Origin: Nilaparvata lugens
Lineage: Eukaryota > Arthropoda > Insecta > Hemiptera > Delphacidae
Direction of reading: 5' to 3'
Assembly: GCF_014356525.2 (NCBI RefSeq)
Contig: NC_052516.1
Coordinates: 24,568,070-24,632,069 of the forward strand
Length of the DNA stretch: 64,000 nucleotides
The stretch's first letter is position 1; each line of letters begins with the position of its first letter. The position numbers and the translations under genes are program-made. The notes below the pieces were generated by a model. It was not told the origin of the DNA. It did no database searches and saw nothing but the letters and a program-made list of their open reading frames with translations. Positions 57,845-64,000 of this stretch are shown in pieces.

Positions 57845-58260
57845 AAAGACTGAAGAATTGTCAAAAACCACAGATTTATTGATAGTTTAGAAAGACGGGT
57901 TTCGGTTGTTACATCATTGTCAATCTCTGGTAAGCAGAGTTTACAACCTAAGAGTTTTCAACATACAGAGTAGGCTCTGTTTATCAGAGATTGACAATGG
58001 TGTAACAACCAAAACCGGTCTTAATTATTATTATTGAACGGAGATCCAAAATAAATGCTAATATTCATCCCGAAGACTTCTGCTACTGCAAATATTGACA
58101 ACAGGGTAAACAGCTAGATGGAAATTCGATGAGTGCTACTACTCAGAAATAATTATTTGCGAACCCAATAATTGCAATCTCATTAATTTCCATCTGTAAA
58201 ACCGGTCTTTCTAACTATCAATGAATCTGTGGTTTTTGACAATTTCTTAGTTTTATTTTT
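57845..58260. mobile_element. Foldback element, copy 2, with a nested family-H fragment
   Basis: Left arm: GAATTGTCAAAAACCACAGA, TTTATTGATAGTTTAGAAAG, GTTTCGGTTGTTACATC and ATTGTCAATCTCTGGTAA. The right arm repeats these inverted (57970-58015 and 58202-58250), split by a family-H fragment at 58045-58200 in reverse orientation. It lies just upstream of the first visible receptor exon. Confidence 0.75.
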
Positions 58261-58521
58261 ATCTAAGCTGATTGAATTATTGAGCTGGTTAAGGATTTGA
58301 GGCAAAGCATTTAATTGGATTGCATAAAGTTATAGACAATCAAATACATTAGTTGAATTGATGGTAATGTTGTGAAATCTCTCCAGAACAAGAAAACAAA
58401 GATATTGTCATGGTTCTGTTTTAAAGTTTTTAATAAATTTTTAGTGAGATTTGACAATATATTTGTTTTCTTATTATAATCAAATACATATTATAATCAA
58501 AAATATTATTTTTATCGACAG

Positions 58522-59345
58522 GAAATCAACGATCAAACAACCAATATCCCAGAAACCCCAGACACTGACGACATCCCACAGTTCCACGCCGAAAGACCGA
58601 CCCTCCTGGGATGGCTGACCCACTTCTACATCTCTTACTTTTTCCTGCAGAGCGTCTACGTCACCATACGCTGCTGGCCGCTATGGAGTTTCATCACGAG
58701 GATATCCTCAGTTGAAACCATCAATTTCACACTTTTCATCTTCTTCTTGTCCACCGAAAAACACATCATGACAGGACCCCAGGAAACCCTACACTCTGTG
58801 ATCGAGTCGCAGTATGTAGCTCAAAAAACCTTCAGATCCGACCAGAACAATCAGTCACTTTTTCAAAATCTGAAAAAATCTTTAGTGGATAAAATGGAGT
58901 TGAGACGTAGCAAAGTGATGGGACTAGCTTACACTGCAACAAAATATCTGTTTTCAAGTCACAACATAACCTCAATCTTATCGATCATTACTTATATGAC
59001 AAACTATATCGGAGAGGTCGAGAATCTTCCACTACCTTTCATCTTCTACAACCCTGTGACCCATAGTAACATATCAGCTGATCTTTTACAATACATTGTT
59101 CTGGCATTAGTACAATGTCTATACCTGTACCTGAGTTTCAATGTATGTATGGACCTGTATTATTCGTCTGTGTACTCTTGTAGTAACGTGAAGACAGACA
59201 TGGAGCTGTTTATTTTGAGTATTGAGGAGTTTGATGCTGTTTGTGAGAATGTGATGCAGAGTTATGAAGAAGGAGAAGTTTCAAGAGAGAAATTATTGCA
59301 AGAGTATGTTGCGGGTTTGGTACGGCAGCACCAGATTATATCCAG
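58522..59345 (+). CDS. Receptor exon (largest, N-terminal two-thirds)
   Basis: Acceptor TTTTTATCGACAG at 58509-58521; donor AG|GTGAGA at 59346. 824 nt, entering in phase 0 and leaving two bases of an Arg codon. It starts EINDQTTNIPETPDTDD, an acidic cytoplasmic-type stretch, and contains the first four membrane segments and the long SIEEFDAVCENVMQSYEEGE loop. The frame is open well upstream of any ATG, so the true start is in an earlier exon. Confidence 0.85.
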
Positions 59346-60215
59346 GTGAGAATTATATTTCAATGTTAATAATTATTGTTGTTATAATCGGATTTTATGA
59401 GAGGAGATATAGTGGTATTTCTCTGTAATAGAATGACACTGATATTGTATTGCTGAGGATGTGTTGTACTATGTACAGAGGATGTATAATTATTATTGAT
59501 CATGAACAGATATTGTACAGCTAAGTAAAGTAGTAGCTGAGGATGTGGCAGGTTTTGCCATGAAACCTGGGTACTGAAATCTATTGTATGTATAACAATC
59601 TGGTGTGGCGCACAACTTTCCTTGCCGTTATGAAAATTGTTCACCTGACGCTAGTGTTCGCGCGCTTCTTAAGTCCAGTATTCAACGATCTGAGCCAGCT
59701 GGTGACAGGACAATAACGCTGGAGACACACGGAGGCTGCTATCTCTTCATAGTGAATAGAATCAACAGTTGCCAACAGTTTTCAATTGAATCACATTTTC
59801 TCGAATTTCGAGCTTATTCTCAATTTTAGGTGGAGATGTGTGAATGATTTTCATGCTCAATCTTTTCCACTTGAAAATTTTTTTTTGATTGTATCTGAAG
59901 CCTGATAATTGAGAATCTAAAATCAAACTTTGCATAGATGGGGCTGAGCTCCTGAAATTTTTACAGACAGGTGGAAGTTGATAGAGCTTATCAATGACAA
60001 TTTTAGGTATGAATTTGATCAAAATCGTTGAAGCCCGTTTTCGAGAAAAACCCTGTTTTTGATAAAATTTTCGCCATTCTAGCCGCCATCTTGGATCGCA
60101 TTTGATCCAAATTGTTCGTGTCGGATACTTATATTGTAAGGACCTTAAGTTCCAAATTTCAAGTCATTCCGTTATTTGGGAGATGAGATATCTTGTACAC
60201 AGACACACATACACT

Positions 60216-60281
<66 letters not shown>

Positions 60282-63072
60282 GACCATTATATCAAAAAAC
60301 CACTTTTTTGTACTCAGGGGACCTTGAAACGTATAGAAATTTAGAAATTCGGGTACCTTAATTATTTCGGAAAGCAATACTTTCCTTACCTATGGTAATG
60401 GGGCAAGGGAAGTAGAAATGAGACCTAAAGAGAATATCCGTGAAGTTGAATTGTGGAAAATTTTTATCTTTCCATGCAAGCTCTCATGACAGGATTTGTA
60501 TGGTATTCAATTCGACATCACAGTCGATGTAGAGTTTTCAATTACGATTTGATTATTTTCAATACAACCAGTCATACAATTTGGCAACAGAAATATCTTC
60601 TCCAATTCCCAAATTAATAATTTCATACAGATTATAAAGTGGTTTTTGAACGAATTATGGTGGTATTGATAATATCAGTGTATTTTCCTTTCAATTTCAT
60701 TCAGTATTGTTTTGTCCAAAATGCATGATAATTTTTTCTTGAGTTTGATAACTACTGAATTCTGAACAACAGTTATGGGCCGATAATCATCCTGTATCTC
60801 TCAATGTTTCAAACTCATTTGCTATGGTTTCGTGATAGTAGAGTTGGATAAATGAAAAGTGATAACATACTTTTTACACTCACATGACTGAACATAGTTT
60901 GAAAAACACTAGTGTCATATAATATGTTGTCTACTGCATTCTCAAAATTTGTAAAAATTTTGTGTATTTTCAATTTGGAAGCTAGTACAAATTATGTTCT
61001 TTCCATTTCAGAAAAATGAAACTACTTGCAGATGGATTCTATGCTGAAACAATTTACGTGAATGCATTTGTTTGTGTGCAAATATGTCTGGCGGTATTTT
61101 GTTTCCAGGTAGGCAATATTTTGTTCTGTTTTTCCTTCTTATTATTGTTTTTCTTCTTCTCTGTTTTCACCCACTACTCCACATAGACAATGAAAATCAT
61201 AAATGTTTTACTGATTGAATATAGTTTATTATTTCATGAGAAATCACCATAGTGGATGAAGCTGAAAACTGTACTTGTTGAAGCAATTAATAATGTATCT
61301 AGGATCTGGGGAAATAAATTATAGTACAGTAGGCCTTCGTCATTCAATAACGCGATTGTGGTAATACTACCTGACTAACGTCAGCTAGTGTGAGACATCG
61401 GAGGAGAAATGGAAGGAATATTTCAGATCTAGACCTTATGCAGACCTAAAATGCACTACACGAGCTAACAATGGCTTGAGAGCTGATATAGACATTTATG
61501 TTGTAATTATGATAAATTGTTTTCTCGTCGCCCAATACAAAAACTACTCACAATAGAAAATTGATAGTAGGCCTATGTTAAGATGATGATAATGAATAAT
61601 GTCCTGCAGCTAGAATTTATTATTCTTGATCTATTTCTTAATTTTCAGAGAACGGAAATCATGATTTTCAAAATCAAATACGGATTCATAGCTATATCAA
61701 CAATTGTTCTGTGCTATGTGTACTCTGAAGAATGTCAAGTATTGTATGAAAAGGTGAGTATGGATTGTTAAATTAAACTTTATTTTTAGTGCTATAAAAT
61801 TGGGCACTTATTATAATTTGCATTTCCAATAATTACAGAGTCTTCCCATTCTCAAATAATCCAGTCATAAGAGCCGTTTAACAACCAATAAAGAGAAACC
61901 TATACTTTGTTCAAAATAACTTCTGACTTGGAATGCACATGCGCAACAGAGAATGCATACAGCGGCAGGGATACAACGGCTGCTATGTTGCCATTGTTTG
62001 TCGGCTAGCGTTCTCTAATTTCCAGTAAGATGTATCCAAGCGCCTAAGTTAAACTTACGGAGTTTCCTCTCTGCAATTGTCGACTCTATTCGACAAATTG
62101 ACAACTACGCTTCCACCTATGACTCAATCCATCACTGCAATTGGCTGATCTCCCTCCATTTTTCCGCGCCGCTAATTCCTCCAACTCTGAAGAAGTTTTG
62201 CATGAAGTATAGTAACTGACAAAGCCAATAGTTACTGGGGCGTGTCTAGTCTCGGCCAATGGCAGTGGAGCTCAGCCCCAATTGGTCGACAGCTTATGAC
62301 TAATCGTAGAGCTTCACGCACACTTCATGATCCGCTGTCCAATGTTCAAGCTCTCAGTTTATCAAATTTTGATATTGGGATAACAACCGTTACTAATATC
62401 CCAATTAAACTGTCGTAATATACCAGTTTTTTTGAAAATAAGTAGTTTTCATTCAATAGTAATAACTAACACATTTCTGGTACAGAAACCATTCTGAATC
62501 CGGAAGATTCCATCAAGAGTTCAATTCATATCAAAATAATTATTATCTTTCATATCAATTAAAATTGTGAATCAAATTATGTTCAGTTGGTTATGTCTCC
62601 AGAATGTAAGAGTAACATGATATAATTTCATGTTCAGTGTACACTAATAATTATAACAGGTATCTCATAATTATTGGAGTACACTGAACATGGAATTATA
62701 TCATGTTACCGAGGAACATGATATACCAGTTTTTTTGAGAATGAGTACCTTTTGCTTACTTTATTTTCACAGGTATCTTATAATTATTGGAGTACACTGA
62801 ACATAAAATTTACATCACGTTTTCATTTTATTCTGGAGACATAACTTACTGAACATAATTTGATTCTCATTTTAGTTTGAAAACACAGCTAACTGAACAT
62901 CTTAATATTATTTCAGTTTGAAGACATGGCTGACTCCCTCTTCCACTCATTATGGATGACGAAGCCTCTGTGGATACAGCGGTCAATTCTGATCTTGATC
63001 ATCAGAAATACCAGAATACCTATCATTGGTATCGATGGCATCATTTCCACTGATCGGAGTCATGTCAGAAAA
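58522..63072 (+). CDS. Insect odorant receptor-type protein, four exons, incomplete at both ends
   Basis: Joined exons 58522-59345, 61012-61108, 61649-61753 and 62917-63072 give about 394 codons in one uninterrupted frame. The protein is hydrophobic with candidate membrane segments at about residues 29-51 (GWLTHFYISYFFLQSVYVTI), 57-76, 133-158, 188-214, 287-306, 314-333 and 363-378. The layout and the late conserved stretches (HQIISR..., QICLAVFCFQ, KYGFIAISTIVLCYVYSEEC, RSILILIIRNTRIP) match the 7tm_6 odorant receptor family: ligand-gated cation channel subunits of olfactory-neuron dendrites that work with Orco, with the N-terminus inside. Intron phases are 2, 0, 0, 0; phase-0 introns near the 3' end are typical of insect ORs. 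No initiating ATG is present (58522 follows a 3' splice site), and the final TM7/C-terminal exon lies beyond the window. A gustatory receptor is the alternative. The ligand cannot be inferred. Confidence 0.85.
59597..60417 (+). mobile_element. CA-microsatellite element (family A), copy 5, in receptor intron
   Basis: It starts AATCTGGTGTGGCGCACAAC with ACTTTCCTTGCC at 59615-59626 and ends TTTCCTTACCTATGGTAATG, GGGCAAGGGAAGT. One internal block; (CA)n at 60206-60278. Same strand as the gene, inside the 1666-bp intron 59346-61011. Confidence 0.85.
60206..60278 (+). repeat. (CA)n microsatellite inside family A copy 5
   Basis: Pure CA run followed by TACAGACCA. Confidence 0.95.
61012..61108 (+). 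CDS. Receptor exon
   Basis: Acceptor TTCTTTCCATTTCAG; donor CAG|GTAGGC. 97 nt; its first base completes the split Arg codon. Encodes KMKLLADGFYAETIYVNAFV and CVQICLAVFCFQ. Confidence 0.85.
61649..61753 (+). CDS. Receptor exon
   Basis: Acceptor TTTCTTAATTTTCAG; donor AAG|GTGAGT. 105 nt, phase 0 at both ends. Encodes RTEIMIFKIKYGFIAISTIV then LCYVYSEECQVLYEK, the TM6-like segment followed by the usual short acidic/Cys loop. Confidence 0.85.
61903..62209. mobile_element. TA-flanked MITE (CTCCGTACAAAATAACTT family), copy 2
   Basis: Its termini, TACTTTGTTCAAAATAACTT and the reverse complement of AAGTTTTGCATGAAGTA, are diverged versions of those at 26252-26564, flanked by TA. It lies in the receptor intron 61754-62916. 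Confidence 0.75.
62215..62390 (+). mobile_element. Half copy of the 48012-48334 foldback element
   Basis: TCGGCCAATGGCAGTGGAGC, ATTGGTCGACAGC, CACACTTCATGAT and AATGTTCAAGCTCTCAG, then GGATAACAACCGTTAC, correspond to the right arm and outer end of that element. It abuts the MITE at 61903-62209. Confidence 0.65.
62569..62866. mobile_element. ~300-bp palindrome in receptor intron
   Basis: The outer arms are GAATCAAATTATGTTCAGT and TTATGTCTCCAGAAT with their inverses at 62830-62866. An inner palindrome (GTAACATGATATAATT-CATG, TGTTCAGTGTACACTAATAA) pairs 62609-62655 with 62660-62708. A partial direct copy of the inner right arm follows (ATAATTATTGGAGTACACTG at 62660s and 62770s). It ends 50 bp before the exon's acceptor. 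Confidence 0.7.
62917..63072 (+). CDS. Receptor exon (last one visible)
   Basis: Acceptor TATTATTTCAG; donor AAA|GTGAGT at 63073. 156 nt, phase 0. Encodes FEDMADSLFHSLWMTKPLWI and QRSILILIIRNTRIPIIGID, then GIISTDRSHVRK, equivalent to the W-y...R--L-l-i-R---P--i-gg block before TM7. Its last 72 nt are duplicated at 63353-63424. Confidence 0.8.
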
Positions 63073-63705
63073 GTGAGTTTTCTATCTATAATTTTATAAA
63101 TTTGTGTATTCATCCATTCATTACACATTTCACTCTAGTTATTACTTCTTAATTAATCAATTTATCTATGAAATATTGCACAATTATCACTTCTGGAATG
63201 TCCCAACAAACGGCCATGACTCCAATATGGGATTGATATAGATTGATGAATAAAAAAATACACATCTCAATGGTATGGATGAATTTAAAAATCATAGCTC
63301 CATCTTGTCTCTGCTTGTAGTTAATTTGTAAAACTAAGGAAGCCTGTGGATAATCAGAAATACCAGAATACCTATCATTGGTATCGATGGCATCATTTCC
63401 ACTGATCGGAGTCATGTCAGAAAAGTGAGTTTTCTATCTATAATTTAATAAATTTGTGTATTCATTCATTCATTACACATTTTACTCTAGTTATTACTTC
63501 TTAATTAATCAATTTATCTATGAAATATTGCACAATTATCACTTCTGAAATGTCCCAACAAACGGCCATGACTCCAATATGGAATGGATATAGATTGATG
63601 AATAAAAAAATACACATATCAATCGTATGGATGAATGTAAAAATCATAGCTCCATCTTGTCTCTGCTTGTAGTTAATTTGTAAAACTAAGGAAGCCTGTG
63701 TGGAC
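63001..63705 (+). repeat. 352-bp tandem duplication spanning half an exon and intron
   Basis: 63001-63352 and 63353-63705 are nearly identical. The unit begins ATCAGAAATACCAGAATACC, includes the last 24 codons of the exon, the GTGAGT donor and intron sequence, and ends AAAACTAAGGAAGCCTGTG. The second copy lacks a recognisable acceptor. Confidence 0.9.
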
Positions 63706-64000
63706 GATTCAATAACATGCGATTAACATACAAATTCATCACTCACAATTCGCATCAAATGGAGGTTTTGAAATAATTTAAAGGTCACTCGTTCTAAAAA
63801 ATGAATGCCCGAAAAATGGGAGCGTACCAAGTTCAAACAATACAGATTAAGTAAAAAAAAGAAAACATAAAAAAATCCAAATAGTATCGATATGTCCATT
63901 TATATTAGTATAAGTTATCTGTGAGATAACAGTTTTTTGTTATGTACTCACAAAACAATGAAGTTTGAACGCTTGAAATTCCATTCTCGGATAAGAAATT

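Noticed and set aside
63149..63415. 88-codon minus-strand frame
   Set aside because: It lies antisense across the duplicated receptor exon and intron; its apparent coding quality comes from the exon on the other strand.

Overview
The window looks like AT-rich, repeat-dominated insect nuclear DNA. The one convincing host gene is a spliced insect odorant-receptor-type (7tm_6) gene at the right end. The repeat families (a CA-microsatellite element ending in a GCAAGGAAAG hairpin, many foldback elements, LINE and SINE-like tails) resemble what I recall from delphacid planthopper genomes, Nilaparvata-like. That species-level guess is from memory and unverified. There are no bacterial features, operons or CRISPR arrays. 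A 100-base run of N (3891-3990) marks an assembly gap.

Layout. 1-4000: a piggyBac-like remnant and a 5'-truncated non-LTR retrotransposon (753-3712) inserted in an older dispersed repeat; the same repeat recurs at about 26210-26935 without the LINE, giving an empty site. 4400-11900: SINE-like tails, a small foldback MITE, a hAT-like end, a minus-strand LINE ORF2 remnant, CA-element copy 1, a Helitron-like segment and a TA-flanked MITE. 11992-20315: an LTR retroelement on the minus strand, with unusually long (about 2 kb) LTRs, a broken Gag-like region, an unrecognised basic ORF and no visible pol. 20.3-31 kb: polypurine/polypyrimidine tracts, a second MITE copy, CA-element copy 2 split by a retroposon with an AATAC duplication, a LINE remnant split by a MITE, and foldbacks. 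31-46 kb: CA-element copy 3, an octanucleotide array, a 1.2 kb GAA-rich higher-order array, GA tracts, a G-rich minisatellite and CA-element copy 4 (minus strand). 46-58 kb: local duplications, several foldback elements (one about 1.7 kb with 400-bp arms) and retroposon tails.

58522-63072 (+): four consecutive exons of the receptor gene, about 394 codons in one continuous frame, with consensus splice sites. The N-terminal exon(s) and the last exon are not identified here. Its introns carry CA-element copy 5, two MITEs and a 300-bp palindrome. The last visible exon has had its 3' half and the following intron sequence tandemly duplicated (352-bp period).

Most of the biology visible is therefore the layering of mobile elements. 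The items most worth following are the pol-less long-LTR element, the CA-microsatellite family (whose architecture resembles Helentron-associated elements) and the partial exon duplication in the receptor gene. All calls come from reading the sequence; no similarity search was run.
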